Shown: positions 32,485-44,702 of the stretch, piece by piece
How positions within the stretch are numbered: position 1 is the first letter of the stretch
Layout of the letters: every line of letters starts with the position of its first letter
From: Littorina saxatilis
Lineage: Eukaryota > Mollusca > Gastropoda > Littorinimorpha > Littorinidae
Direction: 5' to 3'
Length of the DNA: 64,000 nucleotides
Assembly (NCBI RefSeq): GCF_037325665.1
Contig: NC_090261.1
Coordinates: 60,368,492 to 60,432,491 of the forward strand
Notes under the pieces: model-generated
Database searches by the model: none
The model's input: the letters and a program-made list of their open reading frames with translations, nothing else
What the model was told of the DNA's origin: nothing
Made by a program: the position numbers and the translations under genes

Positions 32485-33511
32485 TATACACTCCTGCTAG
32501 ACAACTCCGCTCCTCTTCTGATAGCCGCACCCTAGTCATCCCACACACAAAATCAAAAGCATATGGACAACGCACTTTTGCATTTTGCGCATCTACTCAA
32601 TGGAACTCTCTCCCCTCTCACATTCGCCACTCTCAGTCAGTACAGTCATTCAAGCGAGCACTCAAAACTCACCTCTTCCAGAAACACAACTCCTAAAGTC
32701 GCAACATTTTGCCATCCTGTTCTGTAACGGTTCCATCTCTATTCAGCTTGTTATTTTTGTCTTTTGTTTTAAATTATTATAAATATAATTTTTCACTGCA
32801 GTAGTCCTTTAACTTTAACCCTTAGCTGTAAGCTAGATATGCACAAGTCATGTCGGTGCCACATAATGCTGACACACATGTTCCTGTGCATAGTTTATGG
32901 ATAACGTGTAGTTGGGAAGTTAAGAGTAGAAATATTTAGTGTTGGGGGTGGGTAGGGAGGGGGTGGGTATGGTTTACTTTGAGCAAGTCGGTTTCAGTTT
33001 TAATAAACAATTCTAGAGAATTGTGTATCTTATATTTGAGTCTTTCGTGTTTTAGACATTGATGCATTTAATAGTTTTAACGAGTTGCCTTTTGTTTTAT
33101 CATTCTGGTGTTTATCTAGATGTGCTGTGTATCTTATAAGAAGTTCTTAAAAGTTCGAAGTTATTTTAGCATATAGGTTTTTTATGGTCTTAACAGTTAA
33201 ACATGTATTACGTTATCATTAAGATTCATGCTTTGTTAGCACTAAGCAGTTGTTTTAATCAGTCTGGTTTTTCTCTTGTTTTCATCTTATGAACATTCTA
33301 AATGTTAGACTAACTTATTGTCTTGTACAGAATAACAACTGTGTGAATGGTGCTATACGGAATGAAAGAGTGTGACATGAAGTTCTTGTACATCATTGTA
33401 AAGAGTGTGAATGACGTTTTAGTTTAGATGTCAAGCGCTTAGAGCAAGCCTTTTTAACGAAAGTTTTTGATTTAGCGCTATATAAATGTTCTTATTATTA
33501 TTATTATTATC
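32485..33511 (+). mobile_element. L2-type LINE 3' end, 5'-truncated
   Basis: From about 32499 to the stop at 32694 the plus strand encodes SSSDSRTLVIPHTKSKAYGQ, then TQWNSLPSHIRHSQSV and FKRALKTHLFQKHNS, the C-terminus characteristic of L2/CR1-like LINE reverse transcriptases. The 3' UTR ends with TCAAGCGCTTAGAGC, GCGCTATATAAATG and an (ATT)n tail, a familiar ending for this clade. The region encoding reverse transcriptase proper is missing. Confidence 0.8.
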
Positions 33512-34560
33512 CTGTAAAATTAGAAAGTAAACAAAAATAAAACAGTCCCGAATGACCAGATAGTTTGGAGGGACATAAAAGAAAAATATTACCAACGCCC
33601 ACCCACCCCCATCCCAACCCACCCACCCCACACCCCATCCATTACCCACACACACCCCCCCACACACACACACACCCCCTAGTATCCCTACCTGACCCCC
33701 CTCGACGTCCTCTCACCCCACTAAAGCCCCCACCCCTCTCTGATCAACACCAGTTGAGCCGGCCCCTGAGGGAAGAGCTTATAGTTATAGGGTTAAAAGT
33801 AGAGCCACTGGAGAATGTACCAAGTCTATGTCCTATCATCACTATTCAGACAGTAAATAAACGTACTATCTCTGCTAAACATCATAAAATGTAGCTCAGA
33901 GGCTCTGACTTTTTCCCTCTAACTATAACTATTATGCATTAAATTGATCTTGGTATTGTATTTATGTTCGATTAAGCTTTTTCATCGTTTTTTTGTTTTT
34001 TTATTAAAAATTCGATGTGGTGCCAAAAGAAAAATGTCCATGTTTGTCCAAAATGAAAATGGAGTTTAAAAGTTTTGTTATCTTATCTTATCTTAAACAA
34101 CGTGCTGAAAAGTGTGTATTTTTAAAATAGCACAAGCAGAGACAACCAACACAATTATTTACTTAAAGAAAAGAAATCGTTCAGTAGCTGACTGGGTGGT
34201 AGTTGATCATGCAATGTTTATCTGAATGCGGTCGATCAACGCGGGGTTTACTGACAATATGATATGACAATACAAGCGTTTCACAGCGTTCAATGTCATC
34301 AACTCCATTACTAACTGGCGTCCATAAAATTCGCAACTACCCAACGTTTACGATCCCTCAAAGACGAAATAAAAATACGAGTTGGACTAACTGTTGTCAT
34401 TCCATGTCATTGACATTGCCATTCCCGTAGAATGAGTTGATTTGTTATTTGCTAGCCAACCAACTCTCTGTGTCCTTCTTGCGGTCACTTTTTCGCCGTT
34501 AGTGGTTTGGTCTGTCCGGTCAGTGTTTACTCCGTACACCTCATCGTCAAGGCAGAAGGT
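33512..34560. other. Intergenic, nothing recognised
   Basis: A C-rich and CA-rich stretch (33595-33750) and otherwise AT-rich sequence; no gene is supported. Confidence 0.45.
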
Positions 34561-34566
34561 AAGAGA

Positions 34567-34632
<66 letters not shown>
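34561..34632. repeat. (GA)n microsatellite
   Basis: Near-pure GA dinucleotides. Confidence 0.97.
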
Positions 34633-34662
34633 ATGTGTAAGAGACTGAGGTAGAATATGTGT

Positions 34663-34746
34663 GTGTGTTTGTTTGTTTGCTTAACGCCCAGCCGACCACG
34701 AAGGGCCATATCAGGGCGGTGCTGCTTTGACATATAACGTGCGCCA
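34663..34746 (-). mobile_element. 3' end of the (AAAC)-tailed SINE
   Basis: On the minus strand: GGCGCACGTTATATGTCAAA, ATATGGCCCTTCGTGGTCGG, TGGGCGTTAAGC and an AAAC tail. It overlaps the end of the SINE at 42985-43240 by GGCGCA and TGTCAAAGCAGCA, so the two pieces define one family. Confidence 0.7.
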
Positions 34747-35254
34747 GTGTGTGTGTGCGCGTGTGTGTGTGTCAGTGTGTGTGCGCGTGTGTGTGTGTGT
34801 GTGTGTGTTATTAGGACACATCATGCGGAAGTAATTGACAAATGTTCAATTTTTTTATATATTTTTTTCCGTTTTTGGAATCATTCTTGAAATGCAAAAA
34901 GGAAGAGACAAAATATTTTGTCAAAAGTTTCCGATGTTTCCGAAACGTAACTTGTTTCACAACCAGCATTTATTGTCAGCAACATTAACATTCGATTCTA
35001 TTTATAGGCTTGTTCTGTGTTTGATTAAAACTTCCTCATGCCTGAAACTATTCAACAGCAAAGAATAAGTACATGACTGAACAGTGAGACTAGGAGTAGT
35101 ACATAACATCTTCATCTTGACCTCTGAATATTACATTCTTCATGAACAAAATGCACGGGAGGTAGGTCTCAAGTTCGTAAAATGTATTTTCTCTTGAAGA
35201 CAAAATACGTATGCAAAGAGAGCCAAGACTTAATACGTATTGGTGTCTAAATCT

Positions 35255-35612
35255 GGGGCGGGGATGTAGCTCAGTCGGTAGCGCGCTGGATTTGTATCCA
35301 GTTGGCCGCTGTCAGCGTGAGTTCGTCCCCACGTTCGGCGAGAGATTTATTTCTCAGAGTCAACATTGTGTGCAGACTCTCCTCGCCGGTGTCCGAACAC
35401 CCCCGTGTGTACACGCAAGCACAAGACCAAGTGCGCACGAAAAAGATCCTGTAATCCATGTCAGAGTTCGGTGGGTTATAGAAACACGAAAATACCCAGC
35501 ATGCTTCCTCCGAAAGCGGCGTATGGCTGCCTAAATGGCGAGGTAAAAACTGTCATACACGTGGGAGTGTACGTGGGAGTTTCAACCCACGAACGCAGAA
35601 GAAGAAGAAGAA
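35255..35612 (+). mobile_element. Full-length tRNA-derived SINE (358 bp)
   Basis: The tRNA-like head has A box TGTAGCTCAGTCGGTAGCGC and a weaker B box (GAGTTCGTCCC), a body of about 250 bp, and a GCAGAAGAAGAAG tail. It is flanked by exact 13-bp duplications GGTGTCTAAATCT (35242-35254 and 35613-35625), which set both borders. No working tRNA gene is implied. Confidence 0.93.
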
Positions 35613-35921
35613 GGTGTCTAAATCTAAACAACAGAGTGACTGTGGGTGAGATGAACAAAGTTTTAAAAAAATAAATAAATACTGTACTCACCAATACAAG
35701 GACAGCACACACAATACTGAATCAAATTTTCGCTTATAATTATTAGCTTCTTCAGGACTATTAAACAAACAAATAAACACGAAGGAACACAAAAAGCCAA
35801 AGCAACACGGAACGTAATAGGTATGAAAAGAAGATGGAGGGGAAACAAAAAAGGGAAGAAACTCTAGGAAAAGAAACAAATTACAGGGGAGAGAATTAAG
35901 TGGTTAGAACTTTTGCTTATT

Positions 35922-35968
35922 GTTGGCTCACGTAAGTGTAGCCTATGCGATGATAAACTTTGTCTGTC

Positions 35969-36005
<37 letters not shown>

Positions 36006-36350
36006 TAGAAACTTTAACATTTCCGAGTCTATGGATAAAGCTCGCATAAGAAGATTACGTCTCGGTCAAAAATGTTTGACGTGTGTGATAGAAACTTTAA
36101 CATTTGAAGACGTCACATTATGACGTAAGAGGGTTAGACGTCACGCAAAGGAATTACTGAAAGTCTCGGTCATTGTTATTGTGAGCGGGCCGAGACTAGT
36201 TGGCAGATCCAGTGTCTCGCTTTCTTGCACAGTTTCACCTATGCTTACTGTGTGTGTGTGTGTGTGTGTATGTGTGACGGAGTGATTGAGTTTGTGTTAC
36301 TGTTTGTCGATTTCTTACGTGAGCCTTGAAGGCTTCGCCTCTTGTTTTCA
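35922..36350. mobile_element. Inverted-repeat element, copy 1
   Basis: GGCTCACGTAAG at 35925 and CTTACGTGAGCC ending at 36325 are perfect inverted tips. The outer AAGGCTTCGCCTCTTGTTTT is shared with copy 2 at 42125-42822 in inverted orientation. GT runs lie inside. No transposase. Confidence 0.7.
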
Positions 36351-37111
36351 TTTGTGTTATTTTTTTTTTTGGTTAGTCCTGAAAAAGCTTATATCAGCGA
36401 ACATTGATTTAGTCATGTGTGTGCTGTCCTTGTATTGGTGAGTCAGAATTGTTTTGTTTTTTTAACTACATATTGTTGTGTGCCAAATCAAGTCGTCTAT
36501 TTTTGACCCATTTGAAGTTAAGTATCCAGAGGAAACGACAAAAAATGTCCAGAAAAAACGTTTGTCTCGGCCACTTCGTCGTATAGGCAGTGGGAAACAA
36601 ATCGTAAGGTCACCGCCATGCTGTGCATGTATCGGTATCGTATCTCATTATTGAAGGCACTTTTTTTCCCCCGTGTAAATGATCGTGGGATTTGTTTGCT
36701 GAATCAATACGACACGAGACAGCTATGTCAGTTCTTTTCACTGCACAGGAAGCAGCCATGATATTGAGTTTTGGTATACAATACAATACAATACAATACA
36801 ATAACTTTAATAATCTCTAAAAGAGAAATTACATTGCTGAGCGTTTGTGTCCGTAATAATAACATACATAAAACATTCAAAATAAACATTTGTTCTTTGT
36901 CCTGAGAAAATATAGCACATTGGTTATCACATAACTTATATTAAAAATAAATTAACATGCATTCACCATCAACAATGCACAAAAGAAAGTCAGCACCTTG
37001 CCGGTTATCACATATTGTCTAAGATTAAGAGAGTAGAATTCAAAACAAAATCAACAATACTGAAACAATACAGAACACTGACCCCGTGCATCAGAGCGAC
37101 AACACCAGCAT

Positions 37112-37756
37112 CTACCGCCCCACCTGAGAATTGAAGATGTGAATTGCAGATGGAATGAACGAATTTCTGTAGCGTGTGGATCTTGCGGTTGGTTGTCTGA
37201 ATCTGTTGCTCCTGTCTGTCCGTCTACTGTCAAATTCCGGTCTGAGTGGGTGCGAGTCGTCGGCCAAAATCTTCTGTACCTTGTCAGTCAGTCGTCGTTC
37301 ATGTGTTGATGTGAAATTGTCCTGCTTCCTCCCAACCACCCCACTTGCTTTCCTGATGAATTTATCTAATCTATCCCTGTCTTGCTTGTTGATGTTGCCA
37401 CCCCAACACACGGAGCCAAAGTACAACACACTATTGCACGTTGAAGTGTAAAACATCTGAAGGATTTCTTGTCTGATGTTAAAAGACCTGAGTTTTCTCA
37501 AAAAGTACAGGCGAGAGTGGAGTTTCTTCACAAGGGCATCAGAGTTTGGTTTCCATGTCAACTTATTGTCTATAATCACCCCCAAATACTTATACTGCTC
37601 TACCTTCTCTACGACCTCCCCCTTGATCACTATCTCCCTGTGTACATGTTCCCCCCTCCTGTTGTCCATTATCATTTCCTTTGTCTTCCCCACATTAAGC
37701 TCTAAATAGTTGTTTTCACACCACCCCACAAACTCTGTAGTCAGAGTCGTCGTCAA
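37112..37756 (-). pseudogene. LINE reverse transcriptase, C-terminal part
   Basis: Continues the protein after the frameshift: FVGWCENNYLELNVGKTKEM, YKYLGVIIDNKLTWK and FNIRQEILQMFYTSTCNSVL, typical thumb and C-terminal motifs, ending RNSFIPSAIHIFN before the stop. Confidence 0.85.
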
Positions 37757-39040
37757 CAGTCAGCAGTCCGGTCAGTCCAGTGTCGTCAGCAAACTTGGTT
37801 ATGGGGCAGGAGTCACTAGAACTTCTGAAATATGCTGTGTAGAGAGAAAAAAGAAAAGGTGAGAGTACTGTGCCTTGTGGTGCCCCTGTGTTTGTGCAGA
37901 TTGTGTCTGAAACTGATTGCCCCCCCACCCTAACATACTGTGGCCTGTTTGTCAGGTAGTCCATAACCCAGAGGATGGTGGCTGCTGGGACATTCATGCT
38001 AAAAAGCTTCTCCGCCATTAAATGAGGCTGTATAGTATTAAAAGCGCTGGAAAAATCAAAGAACATCAAGCGAATATAAGAGCCAGGCTTTTCTAAATGA
38101 GAGTAGATCTTGTTTAAAACATTCAACACAGCATCATCAACACTCCTGTTTTTCCTGTATGCAAACTGACATGGATCAATAAAATCTTTCACACAATCAC
38201 TCAATTTGAACAAAACAACTCTCTCAAAGACTTTCATACAAACAGAAGTAAGTGCCACAGGTCTCAGGTCATTCATGGTTATCACAGTCTTTTTCTTTGG
38301 CACAGGAACAATGCATGAAGTTTTCCATAGGGCCGGTACCCTGCTAGCACCAAGCGACATGTTAAAAATGACTGAAAAAATATAACTAAGTTGCTCTGCA
38401 CATAGTTTTAAAACTTTGGGCATCATCCCATCTGGTCCCCCCGCCTTGCTAGCATTAACATTCTTCAGCCCCCTCTCCACCTCTTCTTCCGTCACCACTA
38501 TTGGGGAATCCCCTTCCGTAAGCCCACTATCACTGGTCAACCTGTCCCGCATTGCCTTCCTTTCCCCGCTGAAGTCATGCTTATCGAAGCGTGCATAGAA
38601 CTGGTTGAGATCATTTGCATCTGACTGCGTAGCGTTGCTTTTTTCCTTACTCCCACCCTTCTTCCCCTTGTAGCCACTCATGACATTCAACCCCTCCCAT
38701 GCCTTCTTCATGTTGTTCCCCGTGAAATTTCCCTCTACCTTCCTCTTAAACTCTTCCTTCCCCCTCCTTATCGAACTCTGGACCTCCCTCTGAACCTCCC
38801 TCATGTTACAATTCCCTTCTCTAAAAGCTTTCTTCTTCTTATTCAGCACATCTTTGATATCTTTCGTGACCCAGGGCTTTGTATTGCTGTACACCTTCAC
38901 TGTTTTCTTCGGCACAACATTGTCCACACAAAAAGACACATAATCGGTTACGCATTCTGTCAGTTCATCAACATCACGGGACGAGTCCACAAATACTGTC
39001 CAATCAGTGCAATCGAGGCACCCTCTAAGAAGATGTGAAC
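37716..39040 (-). pseudogene. LINE reverse transcriptase, main part
   Basis: Contains KAGGPDGMMPKVLKLC, NDLRPVALTSVCMKVFERVV, LMFFDFSSAFNTIQPHLM (first catalytic D), GAPQGTVLSPFLFSLYT and the catalytic box KFADDTG. The frame is lost after DDDSDY by a one-base shift near 37745, and the protein continues in the overlapping frame below. Use of FDFSSAFNTI and NTGAPQGTVLSPFL places it nearest Rex1/Babar. Confidence 0.85.
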
Positions 39041-39645
39041 AAGTGTAAGAATGTGTTTGCCCCAAGTAAAAGCCGGGACATATAATTATTCGGTGATGTA
39101 CGTGATCGTGCGCACGAGTAGTTTAAAGGCTGACATATAGTCCTATTTAATTAGCTTAATTACTTCCAGGGCTTTTCCCATCGTTGCGGGGGTGTATAAA
39201 TTAAGCTTCCTGCAAAGTTTTAGGTTTGAAGTCCTTACCAATTACGAGAAATAATTAATTCTTTATTGCTATGTTTAGCAACAGTTCTCCTGGACTTGGG
39301 CTATTTTTAGACCGTCAACACAGACAGTACAGCTTCGTCAATCCCCGCGTGAAGGAAATCGCTCACCTTCCACGTGCAAAACGTAGTGATATTGACACGC
39401 CAGAGTAGCGCGGTAGCGTATTGTGCTAAGCAGGAAAGCGCGCTTTTCTGTATTCTTGTTAACTTCGCAATTTCCGGAAAACATCCACTTTCACTTTGAG
39501 ACTGTTCTGTTTACATTCGACACTATCAACACCACTTTGCAATACTGAAATAATTTGTTTCTGTGTTCGAAAGCTACAGCCAATCGTTATTATATCCCCT
39601 TAGCTACAGTTTTATAACATTATTGGCACATGTAAACAATTAGTA
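39041..39645. other. Intergenic, nothing recognised
   Basis: No supported feature between the LINE and the fold-back. Confidence 0.45.
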
Positions 39646-39802
39646 ATTGAATTACACATTAACATGCTTCCATTTGAAACTTCGGGGTCTTCATCGGGGA
39701 TTTCGCTCCGTCGGGCTTCAATTAGACTTTGGGAGGGCGTCAATCCCCGATGAAGACCGAGAAGTTTCAAATGGAAGCATGTTAATGTTATTGTAATTCA
39801 AT
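39646..39802. mobile_element. Fold-back element
   Basis: Long inverted arms: ACATTAACATGCTTCCATTT and GGGGTCTTCATCGGGGATT pair with their complements to the right, with small mismatches and a spacer of about 35 bp (CGCTCCGTCGGGCTTC). Confidence 0.85.
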
Positions 39803-40755
39803 CTGACGACGATCTCTTTCCTGCTTTCATGCGGTTGTAAACAGACAGAATTGGTTCTGTTCTGTTCACACACTACTTTCAGTCCACCTACATGCAAGGG
39901 TCAAGTCCCAAGAAATATGTCTGTATTCCTATCGTATCACTCTGCTCCTGTTTTGTTTTCTTTCACACACATTTTCCCTTCTTTTTTGACGGGTTTCTGG
40001 ACAGCAAACTCCAAAACAAATTCTTTTCATCACAAAAGCGATCGTAGTCCGGAAGAATTCATGCATCAACTTACGTCACGTATTCGACGTCATCACTTCG
40101 CATACCTTATGGTCTCGGTATTTCGTTGGCCTTCATATTTCCTACTTATAAAATGACCCTCAAAGCTAACCGAGACTAGTTGAGGCTGTATCAATGCGCC
40201 TCGCCAGCAGGTTGTTAATAGATTTTTTAGCGAGTGGTTATCGACAATTAATGACCGGTAATTTTTAATGAGTTGGGGCATTCTGACCAATCACAGGATC
40301 TGTTTCATTAAAACGCAAACTTGATTGAATTACAATATGAATTAATTAATGAACGCTACGTATATGGCCGCCTTTAAGTATCTTTAACTGTACTGCTGGG
40401 GCATACAATGCAATGATGAGGATGAAAGTCGCGTACGTGTTCCTTCCAATGCTTGTTATTCTCTCAGGTGAAAGGAGATTCTGCATAACTCTCACTTACT
40501 CTATTACACATGTCGTATGCATGTACTTCAATTCAATTCAATTCAATTCAATAAAACTATATTGTCTGAATATAACATACAGAAATGTTTCTTTTGGCTC
40601 GTGTATAACATCACATAAAAACACACTCTCAGAACACATATGCACATAAAAGTACACATCAATACACACATAACCCAACTTCCCTTTGTTTCTCAGATCG
40701 TACAATGCAATGTTTTTGCCGAGGACAAGTTCATTAGTCAAACAACAGTAAATAA
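39803..40755. other. Intergenic; LINE-like tail near 40528
   Basis: Nothing coding was found. ATTCA repeats at 40528-40552 followed by AATAAAACTATATTGTC resemble the five-base tail of a minus-strand LINE, like the one at 36777, but no protein part follows. Confidence 0.4.
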
Positions 40756-41079
40756 TAAGAAATTCCTCCGAGGTAGGAAAAACACCCCCGTTGGTCAAAG
40801 GGAAATAACCATTCTGACTGCCACCAACTGAGAAGGTTATTTCCCTTTGACCATTAATATGTCCCTCTATAAGTCCTTGTAGAATCTTAATCCACCAATA
40901 ACTCCCTAACCGTGTGTTTGACTGGTCCCAATTTTTGTATGGACCGTCTCAGGAATGTATAGAACCTGTTCACCAAGTTTGGTGACGATCGGTCCGTTCA
41001 TTCTTGAGATCTATATGCGAACACAAACAAACAAACACATCGACCGAATCCTATACACACCCCTATACCGGGGGTGTAA
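40756..41079. repeat. Dispersed repeat with CACCCCCG/CGGGGGTG ends, copy 2
   Basis: Same family and orientation as 22137-22493, with a shorter ACAAAC run near the right end. Confidence 0.8.
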
Positions 41080-42124
41080 TAAATGCAGTGGTATTGCAAC
41101 GTCTTTGACGCGCGGTACGACCGAATATAGGTGTACTTCGATCACCCATTGCCTGGCATTCTATTCCCTAGTAATCGCTTTGTCAGTTTTACCACCGACG
41201 TTGATCCTTGGTCAACAAATTGAAAAGCACACCGACAATCTTTGACGTGCGACAGTTCGCAAAAACATGCCTAACAATGGTGTAACCCTCTTACCGCTGT
41301 TTGCTCCTCAAACAAAAGCATACCGACCCAACTGTCGATTCCGGGTGTGTGGGGGGGTCTTACACACACACACACACACAGAGACACACACCCACACCCC
41401 CCCCCCCCCCTGTCATTCCTCCTGCAAAGACACACATTAACACATTATCAATCAATATGAAGCTTATATAGCGCGTATTCCGTTGGTACAGTTCTAAGCG
41501 CTTATTTTCTTATTACAAGTCAAAAAGCATAGATGTAACATCACTGAGTAAAATGCTTAGGTATCAATTTCATATAGACTAACCGTGTACGCCATTGCAT
41601 TGTCAGACGTGACTCTGACAGTCAGCTTATCATGAGGATTTCATCTAAGTTTGAAACAGAAGACCTGCAGTATGTAGAAGAAAGACTGTTGCAAGCTGAA
41701 CAATAACAATAACAACAATAACAATTTATTGTTCATTAAAATGAATACATTACCATGGAAAATTGTCTTCGACACGTCTAGCCTGCCTGTCAACGATTAT
41801 AAAATACACAACGGGATAGGAACCACAAGGACTGTCAGGACACAAGGACATCACGAGAGAATATTTCAATCACGCATGGTGATTGATACCAACTGTTAAA
41901 GGCACAGTCAGCCTCCCGTAAACCATCACAGACACTGTCAGGCTTTTACACACAGTACAAACACCCTTTCGTTTAAACAATCACCGCTTGAGGACATTCT
42001 AGGTGCCCTACGTAAAGAGCGAGCAATTTTCAAAGAATTTATTTTTGCGTGGCCAGCCGGATTGTCTGATCAGACAATCGGACGGCGCGATTTGGCGCTA
42101 GACCAAACTTTTAAAATCTAAATA
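41080..42124. other. Intergenic with an L2-type tail on the minus strand
   Basis: 41448-41515 read on the minus strand gives AAGCGCTTAGAACTG and GCGCTATATAAG, an L2-like LINE 3' end. A CAA-rich run lies at 41701-41727. No gene was recognised. Confidence 0.5.
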
Positions 42125-42822
42125 AAAACAAGAGGCGAAGCCTTCAAGGCTCCCGTAAGAAATCGACAAACAGTAACACAAACTCAATCACTCCGTCACA
42201 TACACACACACACACAGTAAGCATAGGTGACACGGTGCAAGAGTGGGAGACGCTAGATCTAGATCTGTCTGTCTGTAGCCTACTTACGGGGACACGACTG
42301 CCAGATCGACACTGCGCTTTCGACAGCGCTTCCTCGCGCAGACACTGAAAACACGCTGTGCAGATCAACCTGTAGGAAATCTCCTTTGGTATTTTCTTTA
42401 TCTATTTTTCTGGAGCCGCTACGAAACCGAACAATGTGAAATCGTCTTCCCCGAATCGGCGAATGCAGCTCGGTTAGAACTGAAAAGTGAATCTATACCA
42501 CAATCCTTCACGCGATCTGACCTAACCTTGACCCCTGACCTGGTCTACATACCACACACAACACAAACCAGTCACCTGTTTTTACCCCCCCCCCCCCAAA
42601 AAAAAAAAACCCACCACCGTTTTCTTTGGATACACACTTTAACTACATACGTGTCGACGAAATGTTGTTCATTGCTTCAATACTTTGAAGCTGTTGCTTG
42701 GATAATAACCCGGTAAAATTAGTATTTCGGTGTTCAGTCAAATGTTAAAGTTTCTATCACACACGCACGCACAGACAGACAAAAGTTAGCATCGCATAGG
42801 CTACACTTACGTGAGCCAAAAA
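42125..42822. mobile_element. Inverted-repeat element, copy 2
   Basis: Inverse of 35922-36350 at both ends (AACAAGAGGCGAAGCCTTCA on the left, CACTTACGTGAGCC on the right), but about 270 bp longer because of extra inner sequence (about 42260-42730). Confidence 0.65.
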
Positions 42823-42984
42823 TGGACAGCTTGTTACACAAACATTCTTAAATCATAAAAGAATTCTTTTTTCATCAAGACAAGATCAGTACAACTCGAA
42901 GTTTTGAAAGTTTAAAAAAAAAGATAGCCCGGAAGTGTGTCCCGCAAAACGTGGTTCTCGTAGCAGACGAATGTTCTGCATGTC

Positions 42985-43240
42985 ACCAGTTTCTTTCAAC
43001 GGTCAACCGCAAGGCGTCCGCCCCGTGATCGGGAGGTCGTGGGTTCGAACCCCGGCCGGGTCATACCTAAGACTTTAAAATTGGCAATCTAGTGGCTGCT
43101 CCGCCTGACGTCTGGCATTATGGGGTTAGTGCTGGGACTGGTTGGTCCGGTGTCAGAATAATGTGACTGGGTGAGACATGAAGCCTGTGCTGCGACTTCT
43201 GTCTTGTGTGGGGCGCATGTCAAAGCAGCAGTCCATTTTA
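42985..43240 (+). mobile_element. tRNA-derived SINE, 3'-truncated
   Basis: The tRNA-like head has a perfect B box (GGTTCGAACCCC), followed by TGGCAATCTAGTGGCTGCTC and GGTGTCAGAATAATGTGACT. It stops after TGTCAAAGCAGCA; the missing 3' end of this family is the fragment at 34663-34746. I saw no clear flanking duplication. Confidence 0.75.
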
Positions 43241-43486
43241 TATTATTTGTTCCTTCACTATGAACAAAACATTTCCATCTTAACGGACTATTCTCGTATC
43301 AGTCCAAGAAAAGTATTATTATTTCAATGGCCTCTGGTAACAAACGACTGACCGTAACAGCATCAATGCAGACTATACGTCGACCGAGAGTGTCTGTCTG
43401 CGCAGGTCAACCGTGACAGCGGTTCAATCGTTTCAGCTAGCAGTGGGAAGTTGCTTTTATTTGGTCCCGCTAACGCTTTCCGCTTT

Positions 43487-44702
43487 TGTGTGTTCGTTTT
43501 TTGTGTGTTCGTTTTTTGTGTGTTCGTTTTTTGTGTGTTCGTTTTTTGTGTGTTCGTTTTTTGTGTGTTCGTTTTTTGTGTGTTCGTTTTTTGTGTGTTC
43601 GCTTTTTGTGTTTTCGTTTTTTGTGTGTTCGTTTTTTGTGTGTTCGTTTTTTGTGTGTTCGTTTTTTGTGTGTTCGTTTTTTGTGTGTTCGTTTTTTGTG
43701 TGTTCGTTTTTTGTGTGTTCGTTTTTTGTGTGTTCGTTTTTTGAGTGTTCGCTTTTTGTGTGTTCGTTTTTTGGGTGTTCGCTTTTTGTGTGTTCGCTTT
43801 TTGGGTGTTCGCTTTTTGTGTGTTCGTTTTTTGGGTGTTCGCTTTTTGTGTGTTCGTTTTTTGTGTTCGTTTTTTGTGTGTTCGTTTTTTGTGTGTTCGT
43901 TTTTTGTGTGTTCGTTTTTTGTGTGTTCGTTTTTTGTGTGTTCGTTTTTTGTGTGTTCGTTTTTTGAGTGTTCGCTTTTTGTGTGTTCGTTTTTTGGGTG
44001 TTCGCTTTTTGTGTGTTCGCTTTTTGGGTGTTCGCTTTTTGTGTGTTCGTTTTTTGGGTGTTCGCTTTTTGTGTGTTCGTTTTTTGGGTGTTCGCTTTTT
44101 GTGTGTTCGCTTTTTGTGTGTTCGTTTTTTGGGTGTTCGTTTTTTGGGTGTTCGTTTTTTGTGTGTTCGTTTTTTGGGTGTTCGTTTTTTGTGTGTTCGT
44201 TTTTTGTGTGTTCGCTTTTTGTGTGTTCGTTTTTTGTGTGTTCGTTTTTTGGGTGTTCGTTTTTTGTGTGTTCGTTTTTTGAGTGTTCGCTTTTTGTGTG
44301 TTCGTTTTTTGGGTGTTCGCTTTTTGTGTGTTCGTTTTTTGGGTGTTCGTTTTTTGGGTGTTCGCTTTTTGTGTGTTCGCTTTTTGTGTGTTCGTTTTTT
44401 GGGTGTTCGTTTTTTGGGTGTTCGTTTTTTGTGTGTTCGCTTTTTGTGTGTTCGTTTTTTGTGTGTTCGTTTTTTGGGTGTTCGTTTTTTGGGTGTTCGT
44501 TTTTTGTGTGTTCGTTTTTTGGGTGTTCGTTTTTTGTGTGTTCGTTTTTTGTGTGTTCGCTTTTTGTGTGTTCGTTTTTTGTGTGTTCGTTTTTTGTGTG
44601 TTCGTTTTTTGTGTGTTCGTTTTTTGTGTGTTCGTTTTTTGGGTGTTCGTTTTTTGTGTGTTCGTTTTTTGTGTGTTCGTTTTTTGGGTGTTCGTTTTTT
44701 GT
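43487..44702. repeat. 15-bp satellite, about 81 units
   Basis: Units of GTGTGTTCGTTTTTT with variants GGGTGTTCG, GAGTGTTCG and a CTTTTT spacer. One 13-bp unit at about 43858 shifts phase. The same sequence of variants (GAGTGTTCGC, then alternating GGG and GTG units) recurs at 43741, 43966 and 44281, so blocks of about 225-315 bp were duplicated. Because 15 is a multiple of 3, all frames stay open, giving spurious proteins of up to 479 residues (KKRTH repeats) on both strands. Confidence 0.97.

Larger units (their letters stand above)
36777..39040 (-). mobile_element. Rex1/Babar-like LINE, 5'-truncated, frame-shifted
   Basis: Non-LTR retrotransposon reading right to left. The reverse transcriptase frame (37716-39040) starts inside the region before the polymerase (CLDCTDWTVF), so the endonuclease is missing. 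It continues in another frame at 37112-37756. The 3' UTR ends in a five-base microsatellite (ATTGT on the minus strand, 36777-36801), an ending style common in this group. The 5' border is approximate. Confidence 0.85.

Noticed and set aside
35270-35345. Functional tRNA gene
   Set aside because: The head belongs to a 358-bp SINE with exact target-site duplications, and its anticodon arm and B box are imperfect.
42990-43065. Functional tRNA gene with perfect B box
   Set aside because: No convincing A box or acceptor stem; the sequence continues into a SINE body known from the fragment at 34663.
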